Program-made: the position numbers and the translations under genes
Shown: positions 21,715 through 60,274 of the stretch, piece by piece
Layout of the letters: every line of letters begins with the position of its first letter
Position numbering within the stretch: position 1 is the first letter of the stretch
From: Tethya wilhelma
Lineage: Eukaryota; Porifera; Demospongiae; Tethyida; Tethyidae
Assembly: GCA_964030475.1 (NCBI GenBank)
Contig: CAXIPT010000005.1
Location: 3,190,097-3,254,096 of the forward strand
Direction of reading: 5' to 3'
DNA: 64,000 nucleotides
The notes under the pieces: generated by a model
What the model was told of the DNA's origin: nothing
The model's database searches: none
Seen by the model: only the letters and a program-made list of their open reading frames with translations

Positions 21715-24600
21715 TCATACTTCCTCTGCAGGTTTATACTTTAAAACAAACAGTATATATAATAATAATACTTATAATATTCAGTGTATAATTCTTAATT
21801 GTACAATGTCATCCTATTCTGATTTTTCTAATATCATTTTGTGGCTAATCTGGCATACTTCATATCATTGTGTATAAACCTACTCTGCAGGCTATGGCAA
21901 AACTTGTCCATTTGGACACATGCATTTTCTGAAGTTCATCGAAGACTTATTAAATTAGATTTAAGAGACTATTAAATCCCTCTTAATATAATATGTAATG
22001 TACATGATTCACTTGGCATAAAATCATGTTTTTAATACCATAATCACCTGATTAATGAACATTATTCTGTTATAACACTGGTTGTAAGTTGGCTCTGTAT
22101 TTTGCTACCGTCTGAATCCTGCTGTTCTCTGACTTTCTGTGCTTAAACCTATGCAAACACTGCTACTGGTCTAGGACTAGACTACTACTGGACTATTGAC
22201 CTGGTTAACAGGCAGGCTTTTCATGTATGCTGGATTGCAGAATCCTGGAGGTATTTTTTCAAAGAAGCTGTACAGCTCTTTTGCTCTGCAACCCCCACAC
22301 AGGATGGTGGTTTAGCTTTGCAAATTCATCTGGAGTCCTCTTAGATTTTAATTTAATGCAGAAACTGGAAAATGTGTGGATCGAGAATTTGGAATGCGCA
22401 ATTACAACTAAAGAAGGAGTAAAAATTTGTTGGACAAAGCTCAATTTTTAATGTCACTTGAAAATTGGAGGTTTGGCATATTTTAGTTTGGTACTTTAGT
22501 GAAAGAGAAAGAGCTAAATAGTAGCGTAAGAAGCCTTTTAGTGCCAAGTGCCCAGTTTTGCAGTTATTTGTGTGAATATTTGTACTACGCTAATGGCCAT
22601 CTGTGCCATTCCTATATAAAATTATTATGTATCCAGTACTACTGGGAATACTGAACACTTATATTAATACTGATATTTCAAACATAATGTTATATCTTAA
22701 TACACACATGTGTATGTATTATCATAGTAAATAATATATAATTATAGTATCACTATTTGTAAAAGTCATGTTCATTATCATCCTTTTTTATTGCTTTCTT
22801 GTAAGCCTTCTCAAAATCCTTAGCCAATATGATATACCGATTCTCTCGTACAGCTTGCATTCCTGCCTACACAACAGTGATAATGTGCATAAACAGAATG
22901 AAGAAAATAATTACAGTAGAGCTGAAAACTTAAACATACAATTCAGTCTGCACTAAGACCTCACTTTTACCTGATCTGGAATTTGGCAGCTGCCACTACA
23001 AACCACAGAACATATGACGCAAGCAGCGTTGTACATGCACAGTTTTACGCGGTTTGCAATGAATATGATTATGTGTTTCTATCATGTAGTACATGTAGCT
23101 TTTGTAGTACAAATTTAATGCCCACATATGACGTCACAGCTGGTACTCATAGTGTATTTCTAAGAGTTTACAGATGCATTTCTCTACACTGGCAAGGTCT
23201 TATCCACAGTGTGTACATTTACTGCAATACTGGGATGTAAAGATCACATGAACAGGAAATGAGATTTGTGGGACAATTTGCATCAGCTTGTCCAGTCTTC
23301 TGAAGTTGACCAAGATGGCTACCTCGCTTGTACCTCGTGTGTTTGGAGAGTTTTGGTGACTGAACCAGAGAGCGTATAAAAGTCTAGTTTGTTTCTACAC
23401 TCGCTACAATGATAGAAGTAGCTGTTTTCAACAAAAAGTAAAGGAGTCCAATAGTGAATTTTTTTCTTATTGGTGTCATAAAAGTGGTAATATTTATCGA
23501 TTTTTGATACAGTATGTTTTTGATCATAGTAAGTCTTTTGCTTTCTGTTTTCACTCGAGTGTACTCTTGGAAATAACTAACCTTCTGACAGAAGATGAGG
23601 CTTCTGCTGTATTTTGCATCACCTTGTCCAGTGAGCTGAACATGGCTGTCCTGCTCAGCACCCCCCAGGCGCCTACTCCTTTATTAGCAGGGGATTTGAA
23701 GTCTAGCCCAGTTTGATGGCATAATAGGTTAACAAAGTTTTAAAGAACACGATTTAACAAAAAGGAGCTTCAGAATGACTATCACAAGAAAAATATGAAC
23801 ATTCAAAAAACCTATAAAAACGCAGACATTTTTCTCCCTAGGTCTAATACAAACCAGACCGGATGCGCGAATCAGGTAAAAATGAGGTCTTAGTGCAGAC
23901 TGAATTTGATACTTCAGTTTATAAAACAAAATTAATTTGTATTTGCATGTAAACATGTTGGTGGATTGAAATTTTACAATTTGGACTATGATGTTCACAC
24001 TATATAAAAACTTTTAAAGTGCTACATAATTATAAGCACTAATTCATCACACTTTTAATCAAGCATTTTGCAATCAAGCATTTGCCTATGTGCACTATGG
24101 CCACAGCATGAGTTTAATTTCCTGTCCCCAAGAATTGTAATCAATGAACTTTAAAAACCAGAAAGCCACACAAAATAATTACAGCTCACAGAAGTTTATT
24201 TAATTCCGAAGCACTTCAAGCATGGATAGGGAAAGAAGCAGTTATGCAGAATGTAAAGCATTTATCATTTACTGCTGTTGTGAGGAGTCCAAGCTGCAAT
24301 AGCCAGGCATTTTGGTCCAAACTGCGTAATCTGCACAAATTTGTACACATGCATAGTATAGTTCTTGTGCATACTTGTAATGTTTGTGGCTTCATTTTCA
24401 AGTTTATACATAATATTATGCTTCCTTATTCACTGAGACAACAACCTCTACTATAAATAAACAACAGGTCTTCTTAATGGGGAAATACAGTAAGTGTATG
24501 GAGCAATACATGCAGTACAGATTGTGAGTTCCCAGAATTGCCATGATAGATTTAAGATACAGTAGCAGGAGAATTTAAATCAAAATGGCCAGTAAGCAGA
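21715..24600. other. Gene-free stretch
   Basis: No gene, domain or splice-supported exon was recognised. A partial repeat family A copy is at 22450-22620 (GAGCTAAATAGTAGC). ORFs of up to 89 codons here have no visible family signature. Confidence 0.45.
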
Positions 24601-24920
24601 AAACTAGCTGTTACTGATTGAAGTACGACCGTTGCGATTTAGAGTGGAATCAACACAAAAAAATTATGCATGTCCTCAGATTTTATCCAAAGTTGGTGTG
24701 CACATAGTATATCATGAGATGTAAAACGACAACAATATTAGGCTCCAATGTTGTATGGCTTCTGACTTATAACAGGTTAAATTCTTTATATTTTTGTAAT
24801 TTTTCACTGACTCTGTGGTACAAAATATACTTTATCTTTGACTAGGAGCAAGATTTGAGGAACCAACTAGATTTTCTAATAGCACTTGAAACAAGCTTTG
24901 AAATGATATATGTTACAAGC

Positions 24921-25912
24921 AGCCTTGTACCCAGGCTCTCTCCTTTGACCTTTCACTCACAGAAAGGAAGGAGAGAGCCTGGGAGCTCACGTCACGCACG
25001 TGCATCTAAAATTAATGAGCTTGGGTGAAAGCGACCAGTGGCGTAGCCAGGGGGGGGCACAGGGGGCATTTGCCCCCCCTTTTTTCAGTCGCGAAATTTA
25101 CGCTTTGGTATTATAATGCGCTATTCTTTTGTGCACTTACTTTAGCAACGCTGCTTAACAGTCATCTTTGGCCAGAATTCAATACAAAACAACTTTTAAA
25201 AGCTTTCTTTTTGCTGCTACAAAACTTTAGCGATCTAGCGAGGATAAGCGAGTGCGTGCTGCGGTTCAATTTAATAAATGGGAAGGGGGTAAAGTTAGCT
25301 AATTAAGTGGGTGTGGTTTCTGGTCACACAAAATTTCGGGCGCGCTTTGCGCGCAATATTTTTATTGCTCCCTCTTTTCTAAAATCCTGGCTACGCCACT
25401 GAAAGCGACCACAATCCACATGCTGATCTAGATTTTTTTCCCTCGAGTTTAGCGGCAAAGAAACCAAACTGGTATTTTGTTGGTAGTGCTCTGCTGTAGC
25501 GTTCAACAACAGTGTAGTTTTAGCGTAAATTTAGTAGCTTAGTAGCTAGCAACGTGCTAGTAGTGCACTATTTTAGAGTGGGATACGGTTCAATCGACTA
25601 ATCATTTAAAGCGAAGACACAGGTATGTTCTGACACATAACTTACTTGAAAAAAATTGTTTTGTTCCATGCTGGGACCCTCTTAGTACATAGACCTAGCA
25701 TTTTGCTTTAGTAAAGCTAAAATTCTGAAAATACGGCAACCTAGGTGCAAAATGCGGGGGCAGTCCAATCACTTGCTCATGATATGCCCACACTCATTAA
25801 AGTAGGTTCTACCTAGGTTCTATCTTTTTGGTCACGTGCGTGACGTGAGCTTCCAGGCCCTCTCCCTCCTTATTTTTCGAGGAGGGAGGGGCCTGGGTAT
25901 GAGGCTATGTTA
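24921..25912. mobile_element. Insert with AGCCTTGTACCCAGGC ends
   Basis: Ends AGCCTTGTACCCAGGCTCTC and its diverged inverse GGGCCTGGGTATGAGGCT are flanked by ATGTTACAAGC on both sides. The paralogous 59740-59790 sequence has a single ATGTTACAAG with no insert, so this is a true insertion with a duplicated site of about 10-11 bp. It is itself interrupted by a hAT-type element at 25036-25401. Confidence 0.75.
25036..25401. mobile_element. hAT-type non-autonomous element, 366 bp
   Basis: CAGTGGCGTAGCCAGG at the left and CCTGGCTACGCCACTG at the right are exact inverted ends. The 8 bp target duplication AAAGCGAC is at 25028-25035 and 25402-25409. Both features are diagnostic of the hAT superfamily. 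The interior lacks a transposase. Confidence 0.93.
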
Positions 25913-27160
25913 CAAGCATGTATTTGATCCACTAAGGTCAAAGGTTATGTAAAGATTTTGATAAAGTTTTTTTCCCTGTCAGGACCTGTCAATATTTTAA
26001 TTTGTCAAAATCTTTTTTTAATAGTAGACAAAATTCTATCTTGGGCTAATAATAGGCTTTAATAAAAAGTGGCAATTTATTGGTTCAGGTCATGATAATT
26101 GGCTGAATAAGTGCATAGTTGGTAACATGAACAAGTAAATCAGTGACCTTTGCAAGTAAAGCGCCACTTTCTAGAGAAGCCCATTATTTGTCCGAGATAA
26201 AATAACTAAACAACACTTTGACAAAAAACTAAAAAAATCGATGGATCCCAACAGGAGGTAAAACAAACTCAATCAAAATGTTGCAATAACCTTAGACCTT
26301 ACTTGATCGTCAAATCTTAATTTTGTGTCGAAGTGTTTTGTCATTCCTTAATATACGTAGATAAAATTTTATCTTGGGCGATAATGGGCTCCAGTAAAAA
26401 GTGGCAATTTACTTGTGTAGGTCACTAATTTATTTGTTTATGTTTTACCAATTCAGCAAGTTATCATGACCTGAACCAGTAAATTGCTACTTTTTACTGA
26501 AGCCCAATATCAGCCCAAGATAAAATTTGTCTGTGTGGCAGTCACGGGTAGAAAATGAACATTATTCTGTCTCCACAAAAAAATCGGTTATTTACACGAT
26601 TCAAAAGTTCAGCGCATGAGAGAGAGTCTTTAAATCCACCAGTCATAATTGGGCATGCACATACGGAATAAGTGTATAATTGCTGAATGCACAAATTCCA
26701 AAATAAAATCCGCCAATTGTGAAATTTTTGATGCCAAACTTTATTCCTGCCAATATTTTGTGCTATACAGTATTTTGTACTACAGAGTCAGTAAAAAAAT
26801 TGCAACAATATCAAAATCTAACCTGTTATAACTCAGAAGCCATACAACATCGGACCCTAAAATTTATTGTGGTTTTGCATCTCATGATATACCAAAATGC
26901 TGAAGTTCTGAGATTTGAGGCTTTTGTGCTTCTTTTGGGCGCTTAGCTTCAAGACCACGCCTTCCAGATGCTGTGCTGTTGCTGTGGTCAGTGATGCTAG
27001 GCAAGACATCCAGGAGTTGGTCTGCTTGCTATGTAAGCATCTAGATGTATTAGCATGTATAAATTTTTCAGTGTGACCAGCTAGCTAAGCTGCGTCGCTA
27101 CTGATTATTCACTGGTAGTCACAGCTAGACCATAAGTTTAGCTATTTGACAACAGCTAAG

Positions 27161-27370
27161 TACCGTATAGCGGGAAATTTTCGTTGGTGCAAAATTTCGT
27201 ATAAACGCGCCAGAAGAAATTTTCATAGTTTTAAATTTCGTATACGCGGCGCGCGCTCGTATAAAGTAAATGCGGAAGTTAAATTTTCGCAGTTTTAATT
27301 TTCGTATATTCGAACCGCATACGAAATATACGAAAATTTCAACCATACGAAAATTTCCCGCTATACGGTG
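27161..27370. mobile_element. TACCGTATAGCGGG MITE
   Basis: Ends TACCGTATAGCGGGAAATTT and AAATTTCCCGCTATACGGTG are inverted. The interior holds further ACGAAAATT / CGTATA repeats. A foldback fragment follows at 27405-27480. Confidence 0.9.
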
Positions 27371-27631
27371 TTCAAGTGCATCATAGTTAAATACAGTTAT
27401 AAAAGTACAAAAAACATTAGAAATGTAATGCAAACATAGGAATGGCCAAATCGTAAAAAAAAAAAAAGAGCAAGCAAGATAGGATGATTGTGAGATTGAG
27501 TGAGTAGTTCAGTGTGTATTCCGGGAAGCCATACTATTAGCACATTTTTTTCCGTGGTGTATAACGTGAAGAAACGTGAGCAAGGGGAAAACTGAGGGCA
27601 ATATGTATATTTCCCTCAGTTTTTCTCTTTA

Positions 27632-27842
27632 TACCGTATAGCGGGAAATTTTCGTGGGGGAAAATTTTTGCATTTTCGTCTTGAATAGAAATTCGTGGGG
27701 AAAATTTTCGTGGATTGCATTTCAACTATACATGACGAACCACATACCTTACAAATTTCGTGGGGGAAAATTTTCGCGGAAAGCTACCAAACCACGAAAT
27801 TCGCAAAAATTTTCCCCCACGAAAATTTCCCGCTATACGGTA
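27632..27842. mobile_element. TACCGTATAGCGGG MITE
   Basis: 211 bp with ends TACCGTATAGCGGGAAATTT and AAATTTCCCGCTATACGGTA. The outer TA on each side would be the duplicated target in a Tc1/mariner-type mechanism. Subterminal 'gtgggggaaaattttcg' blocks repeat inside. Small ORFs across it are repeat by-products. Confidence 0.92.
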
Positions 27843-28074
27843 ATATCCTGGGAGCAGTTCAAGACTCTGAAAAGATACTCCAGCGCTTCAAAGAAACTTC
27901 AGAAGACTTCAAGAAAACAGTGTTAGTATTGCTTTCCCTCGTAGATAATATTTTTTATCTGTTTCAAGTGTGAATTTTAGAGTATAAACCTGAAGTTGAT
28001 TAAACTCTTGCTCAAGTCAAAACTGCTCTCAAACGGCTCTAAAGTGGCAAGACACTAGCGACAAGTCTAAGCGC

Positions 28075-28222
28075 TGGGATACAAGCATTTTAGAACATGC
28101 TTACTGACGGACATTATCGAAATACACTCGGTAATATTGGTAAACCTTTGGGCTCCGCCCTCGGGTTTACTCAACATTACCTTGTGTATTTCTGATAACG
28201 CCCTATAGGCACGTTCTAACAN
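28075..28222. repeat. Imperfect inverted repeat around 'gggctccgccc'
   Basis: 'acattatcgaaatacactcggtaat' region pairs with 'attaccttgtgtatttctgataacg', with 'ggtaaaccttt' and 'gggtttact' nearer the loop. The pairing has several mismatches. A single N lies at 28222. Confidence 0.6.
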
Positions 28223-28224
28223 AC

Positions 28225-29440
28225 ATATACGTGGAAAACCTATATTTCTATGTTGAAATCAGGAAATTTTTCAATTTGAAAGTGTGCATACAGTGGCAGT
28301 AGTACCATCCATGCATAATAAGTCTGCACCATCAGTACGTATGCTTAAGTGTTCTGCCACAACATTTATTAGAAGTCTGGAATGGGGTAAGCCTGTGTGT
28401 GGCATATTGATCGACTGAATCAAATTCTCCAGGCATTGAATGAATACCGTTAGAAAATTAGTCAGTGAAGAACCCAGAACTGTAATTCCTACACATTATT
28501 ACTATAATAAAAAACTGTTACAGTAAATAGTCTAGCGTACACAATTAAGCATGGTAGTTGCTCTAAGGTGGTCAGTTTGATGGGGTCAGAATTTTATCTA
28601 GAATGGAATCCACATTCATCTATAGCTGAATATATATAGCTAGGTGAACGTTCTGTGATAATTCATAAAGGGGCAGGAGATACATGATCAAAGGTATACA
28701 AACACCTTGGTGACTCAACAAACAACGGCATCAATTGAGCTCGGCCTATAGGGAGCACACATACGCATCAATTAACTGACTACTCCAATGATGCTTGATT
28801 CTTTTGGCTCATCATGAATATGAGTCCATGTTCAACAAGCAATAGGATCAACATATTTCTGAATCAGAGTATCATTATGACAATCATGTGTGATGTTTGA
28901 TTTACTCACAGATATACACCACAACCCACAGAATCCCTGTGATTGCATGTATGTAATATGCCTATACAGCTAGCTCTAGCTCTTACCTATTTACTGAATC
29001 TCCCAGTATTGTAATGGTCAATATTGTTCAGCAGTTCCACGGCTGTCAGAGTGAACTCCACTCAATGTCAATGCAAGGTAAAAGGATGTGTGGCAGCTGC
29101 ACCCTCTCAAGGTAGGATGGAGCTATACGAGAATCAACCTGATAGGATTGAGCATGTGTGTATGTGCAGTAGAGAGACTCAGAGTATCAGGCTCAGCATT
29201 AGCTAGTCTCATAACTTTGATGATTATCATCTTATTCCCCTTACTATAGCTGTTAGAAATAGCTGCGCCAGCATGTGGGTCAAATTCTTAGATTCACTGT
29301 ACAATTCACTACCCAAATGTTTTCATAAATACTGGAGTTCATGACAGTCTTTAGCTACAATAACATGGCCACTAGGAAGAGCATTTAACTCCATGCTGCT
29401 AACCTGAACTCAACACAGTCACTGGCACACCAGGCTAGAG
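28225..29440. other. Upstream region, no feature recognised
   Basis: No domain or repeat from elsewhere in the window was recognised. It may contain the promoter of the gene beginning at 29441, but no core promoter element stands out. Confidence 0.4.
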
Positions 29441-30289
29441 ATGCAAGGGCCATTGTTCTTCCTCCAGTTTATAGGCTTGACTCTTGCACTAGAGAAGCAA
29501 GTAGAGAAGGCACGTACNTTTTCTTTTTCTCACCACCTAGACTCAACCACACGGTCACGTTCAACACATCTTTCATTCAGACTCGTGTGTTGCTACCTCC
29601 ACCCAATGATGGTGGGTTCCCAGCTCGAGCAAGGAGACAGAGTGAGGAGCCATTACTGCCCTCACTTGTGGGTTCTGCTACGTTCATCTGTGGATTCAAG
29701 AATGGAGATAATACTGATGCTTATGATCCCAACACGGTGGAGGTTGCTGTTCAAAATGGTATTATTATTACATGCATTCAAGTATGTCACAGAGCTCAGT
29801 GATATCTGGGCCAAATAGGCTAATGTTTAATATTTTGATCACATGCACTAGCTTTCAGTCAAGCAAGTGTGATGCTTGCAGTATAGAACTTTACAAGATA
29901 AACACAACACTAACTTTTAGCCCCAAGCAATATCAGTTTTACTGTTGTCTTTACTTTCAATTCCATGGATTATCCTTGCAGAAACTATTCAAGTTCAATA
30001 CCTGGATGGTAGGACCATCTTCAACAACACGGTCATCACCATTATAGACTCAGAATCCACCCTACTTCCGTTCAGTCCCATGGACAAGCGTTCGGTTGGT
30101 GGAGAAGTGCCCACATCAAGTGGTGTATCACCAGATCCCATCGTAGTTGAGTGTAGCACAACTCAGGGAAATCATCTTCCATTGTGGAGCACTGATAATC
30201 TTATGTTGAGAGATGAGAATGGGGCAGTGACGTGTGAGGGATCGAACAAACAAGTATTCACTTCGAATTATACTACAGAGTGCGTATAG
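29441..30289 (+). CDS. Secreted or surface protein, unrecognised, partial
   Basis: A possible first exon starts at ATG 29441 with a hydrophobic leader (MQGPLFFLQFIGLTLALEKQ). Exon 2 starts after a pyrimidine-rich acceptor at 29541 and reads LNHTVTFNTSFIQTRVLL..., PLLPSLVGSATFICGFKNG and YDPNTVEVAVQN to 29758 (GT donor). Exon 3 (29982 onward, phase 1) reads ETIQVQYLDGRTIFNNTVIT to FTSNYTTEC. NHT, NTS, NNT and NYT sequons plus paired Cys suggest an extracellular domain. A stop lies at 30287, but GTATAG at 30284 could be a donor. The exon 1-2 link is uncertain: phases do not match simply and an N (29518) lies in the 27 bp gap. The gene runs toward the assembly gap. Confidence 0.55.
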
Positions 30290-30297
30290 CGAATAAA

Positions 30298-30302
<5 letters not shown>

Positions 30303-30389
<87 letters not shown>
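30303..30389. repeat. (AC)n microsatellite
   Basis: About 43 AC dinucleotides end directly at the N run, so the assembly probably broke on the microsatellite and its true length is unknown. Confidence 0.97.
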
Positions 30390-31263
30390 NNNNNNNNNNN
30401 NNNNNNNNNNNNNNNNNNNNNNNNNNNNNNNNNNNNNNNNNNNNNNNNNNNNNNNNNNNNNNNNNNNNNNNNNNNNNNNNNNNNNNNNNNNNNNNNNNNN
30501 NNNNNNNNNNNNNNNNNNNNNNNNNNNNNNNNNNNNNNNNNNNNNNNNNNNNNNNNNNNNNNNNNNNNNNNNNNNNNNNNNNNNNNNNNNNNNNNNNNNN
30601 NNNNNNNNNNNNNNNNNNNNNNNNNNNNNNNNNNNNNNNNNNNNNNNNNNNNNNNNNNNNNNNNNNNNNNNNNNNNNNNNNNNNNNNNNNNNNNNNNNNN
30701 NNNNNNNNNNNNNNNNNNNNNNNNNNNNNNNNNNNNNNNNNNNNNNNNNNNNNNNNNNNNNNNNNNNNNNNNNNNNNNNNNNNNNNNNNNNNNNNNNNNN
30801 NNNNNNNNNNNNNNNNNNNNNNNNNNNNNNNNNNNNNNNNNNNNNNNNNNNNNNNNNNNNNNNNNNNNNNNNNNNNNNNNNNNNNNNNNNNNNNNNNNNN
30901 NNNNNNNNNNNNNNNNNNNNNNNNNNNNNNNNNNNNNNNNNNNNNNNNNNNNNNNNNNNNNNNNNNNNNNNNNNNNNNNNNNNNNNNNNNNNNNNNNNNN
31001 NNNNNNNNNNNNNNNNNNNNNNNNNNNNNNNNNNNNNNNNNNNNNNNNNNNNNNNNNNNNNNNNNNNNNNNNNNNNNNNNNNNNNNNNNNNNNNNNNNNN
31101 NNNNNNNNNNNNNNNNNNNNNNNNNNNNNNNNNNNNNNNNNNNNNNNNNNNNNNNNNNNNNNNNNNNNNNNNNNNNNNNNNNNNNNNNNNNNNNNNNNNN
31201 NNNNNNNNNNNNNNNNNNNNNNNNNNNNNNNNNNNNNNNNNNNNNNNNNNNNNNNNNNNNNNN
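30390..31263. other. Assembly gap (874 N)
   Basis: Unsequenced bases. The ORF that appears to cross it is meaningless. Confidence 0.99.
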
Positions 31264-31764
31264 TTTCTACTTATCTATCACTTTGAATTAGTTTTTGTCG
31301 TATTTCAAGACACAGGCACTCACCACTGACAATTTCTCAACTTTGCCAACGCAGATGTTAGTTGTAAGCTTCTTGATCTAATGAGGTACTACTCTATTAG
31401 TTTCTCTACAACTACTAAGTATAAATAGGCTCATAGAAGCTTTCTAAGAGATCCTAGAGCTCGTTTAGCGTTCGATATAAATACGTCATCTATGAACACA
31501 CCCATAAAACCACGTGGTTTCACGGCAATAATTACGCGCATGCGCAAACAGTGTGTACCAGGCCCTCTTTTGGGCCTGGGGACGAGGCTAGCACGAGATC
31601 CAGCTCCGCTCTCTGGATCCGGATATCCCCGGCTGTGTGACGTGACTGATTGAGCATTATTTGGAATATTACGCGGCACGAGCTTCTAGTATAGTGCCCT
31701 GCCAAGTGTAAAGAGAGTTCATAGGGAGAAGACAATAATTGTTAGTGGAATCCTGCTGTCTACT

Positions 31765-57851
<26,087 letters not shown>

Positions 57852-57954
57852 GTAAGCGAAAATTCACTAATTTGTATTGTGTGTGACTAGCCATCAATGC
57901 CTTGTTCCACTGACAAGTAAACAAAAACATGCAACAACACTATAATTGTATTTG

Positions 57955-58500
57955 AGACACAGGAATGGCCAAGTAGTATAAGGAAAGCAAACAAGATGGA
58001 ATGGGTATTGGAGTGTGTGCAGATGTCTTCCTGTGTAGGCTTCATATACAGTATGGGTCAAAAGTTCCCATTAGAGTTCCATTCTACGCTTGTGTTCATG
58101 TAATAGTTTTGGTTTAGTTCCATTTTTAAGAACAGTAGTAATAAATATAATAGTAGCTAGGCAATGATAAGTGTATTTTTCAACACAGATCTTGAAGAAG
58201 TCTTATGACTGCACTTCAACAGTTACAGTTTATCTAGCAACAAGCCTAGTACTCAAAACATGCAAGTGTTGTAATAGTGTGAATAAGCAGCTGCTCAGTC
58301 CCATTTCTGTTTCTTTGCATTACGAACGTACTACAGAACGGTAATGGGAACTTCATATTGACACATACTGTACTACTCTTTTCATGTCGAGTCCGTCATG
58401 TTGCCCACTGGAAAACATTCTATACAACCATTCCATCTTGTTTGCTTTCTTTTTACAGTTTGGCCATTCCTGTGTCTCAATACTTTCCTATGGTTTTTCG
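57955..58500. repeat. Foldback element, expanded copy
   Basis: 'ggaatggccaag..caaacaagatggaatgg' at 57963 pairs with 'ccattccatcttgtttgctttc' at 58430. The loop is enlarged by a 190 bp segment shared with 44215-44425, so this copy received an insertion. Confidence 0.65.
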
Positions 58501-58748
58501 ACAGTTTGTTCTCATTTTTTCATAATTCTATGGAACACATTTGAGTTTGTGTGTATATGGTAGTCGCATGTAGTCGCTACTTACTATCAGCATGCATGGA
58601 TATTATAGCTTATTTCTCTATGCTATCGGTAAGTGAAGAAGCATCTTCGGAGGTTGCAGCTAAATTTACTTGCTTTGGGGTCATTCCGTGTGGAATCTAC
58701 ACAAGAATATGATGCATGTCTCAGATTTTGTCCAAAGTTGTCAGCACA

Positions 58749-59560
58749 TATATGTGACCTGTCAAAGGAAAATGTGCCAGTTAGGAAAGTCTGCGAATTT
58801 TGAGTTAGCTGTTCCATGTACATCTAGGCCTTCCCAGGAAGCACAAAATTTGATGCGCATAGCTCTAGTAGTTTTCGAGATATAGCTCTTGCCAGCAGCC
58901 CTGCCTCCACTCGTGGCTTCCTAGAATGTAAAGTTGTTGCTAGGTATACTCTCTGTATCTTAATTAGATCATGTACAGTATACATGCTGAATATTACCAC
59001 AGCCAGCCACATGGAGGTCAAGTAGCTAAAAAAGAAGACCCAGGAGACTGCTAATTAACTCAAGGAGGTAAGCGCTTGTTAGTAAAGAGATAGATTCTGG
59101 TACTGTAAGTTCCAAGAACTAATACAAGCCTCAAAATAACTTGTACGTGATCGCCGTACTGGGAAAGGTAATACCTATGGGTAGAAAGCTACTGTATGGA
59201 AGCGCTTGGATTAGACAAGCATGTACGAAGCTTTGTCTTGCCTTCTGTCTGTGCTGTAGCAAAATTTTGAAATTAGTCAGCTTAGTGGCAGCTGCCTTGC
59301 TCAAAAATATTTGCTATGGTTTGTTGCACACCATAGCAACTGCCCTCCATGTTTGCAACTGGGTAAAAATGAACAAGGCTGACATTGCTGTCTATATCTC
59401 TGCAACAGAAGCAGCTCCACCCCTCAAATTTTGCATGGAGCATGCTGAGATAGATGTATTGCAGCGCATCCATGAAAAACGCGAATTAAACTAAAACCAC
59501 ATTTTACTCCATAGACAATAATTTCCTAACTGGCACGTTTTCCCTAGACAGGTCACATAT
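58749..59560. mobile_element. GTGACCTGTC element, copy 2, with empty site
   Basis: Ends TATGTGACCTGTC and GACAGGTCACATAT are inverted. Flanking DNA 'cagcacata' and 'atcatgagatgtaaa' is contiguous, without insert, at 24690-24730 ('gcacatagtatatcatgagatg'). About 812 bp. A 117-codon ORF (59141-59494) inside has no recognised domain and is probably not a gene. Confidence 0.82.
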
Positions 59561-60274
59561 ATCATGAGATGTAAATTCACAACAAATTTTAGGCTCCAAT
59601 GTTGTATAGCTTCTGAGTTATAACAGGTTGAATTCTTGATATTTTTGCCACTGACTCTGCGGTACAAAATATACTTTATCTTTGATTACGAGCATGATAT
59701 GAGGAAACCAACTAAATTTTCTAATGGTACTTAAAATTAGCTTTGAAATGTTATGTTACAAGTATGTATTTTATCTACTAAGGCCAAAGGTTATGGTAAT
59801 GTTTTGATTAAGGCCCCATTTACACAGATGCATTTTTGTTTGATAATGCATACTTTTATATGTGTTTTCGGTTTGCGTTTACACAAAAACGCCCAAAGCG
59901 CAACCGGAAAAGCAACGTTAAAAACGCAATTCAAAGTAGAGCGTTTTGAAAACAATACGTTTTGCTCATCACGTAAACAGCAAAAACGCAACTGGAAACA
60001 AGAACACTTGGCCTTTAAAGCTACGTAGTACCTCTGTTGAAGCTTTATTTGGTCTAAATAGTATAGTTTCATAGTCTTGTTCAGTTTTTCTAGTTCAAAA
60101 GCGAGTCTTTTCTTGTCTTTATAAATTTTTTGCAGATTCAAAAGTTATCATATGCGCACTCTTCATGACGCCGGACCGGAAACGCAACGTCTTATGTATA
60201 AGTTTCATATTCAAGTTATTGAGCAAAAGTATACGAACTATATTTAGAATTTTTTAGGTCATTGTATAATCCTA

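Larger units (their letters stand above)
24600..26915. repeat. Large foldback with nested inserts
   Basis: 24670-24830 and 26765-26910 are inverted ('ttataacaggtt' and 'aacctgttataa' among shared blocks). 25915-25960 and 26255-26300 are inverted around 'ctaaggtcaaagg'. 26035-26200 and 26365-26530 are inverted around 'aaaagtggcaattta'. Together this is one long interrupted hairpin with its centre near 26280. A left-arm copy without the inserts is at 59560-59800. Confidence 0.6.

Noticed and set aside
27654..27973. Overlapping ORFs of about 90 codons
   Set aside because: They lie mostly in a TACCGTATAGCGGG MITE; similar ORFs at 41053 and 51707 arise from the same repeat.
30280..31329. 349-codon ORF across the AC repeat and N run
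   Set aside because: It is translated (AC)n plus undefined bases.
59141..59494. 117-codon plus ORF with hydrophobic stretches
   Set aside because: Inside a GTGACCTGTC element; the other copy at 10.4-11.3 kb does not keep it open.
59791..60141. 116-codon minus ORF with a Lys/Leu-rich start
   Set aside because: Partly covers a 'ggccccatttacac' repeat-like region, with no domain and no splice evidence.
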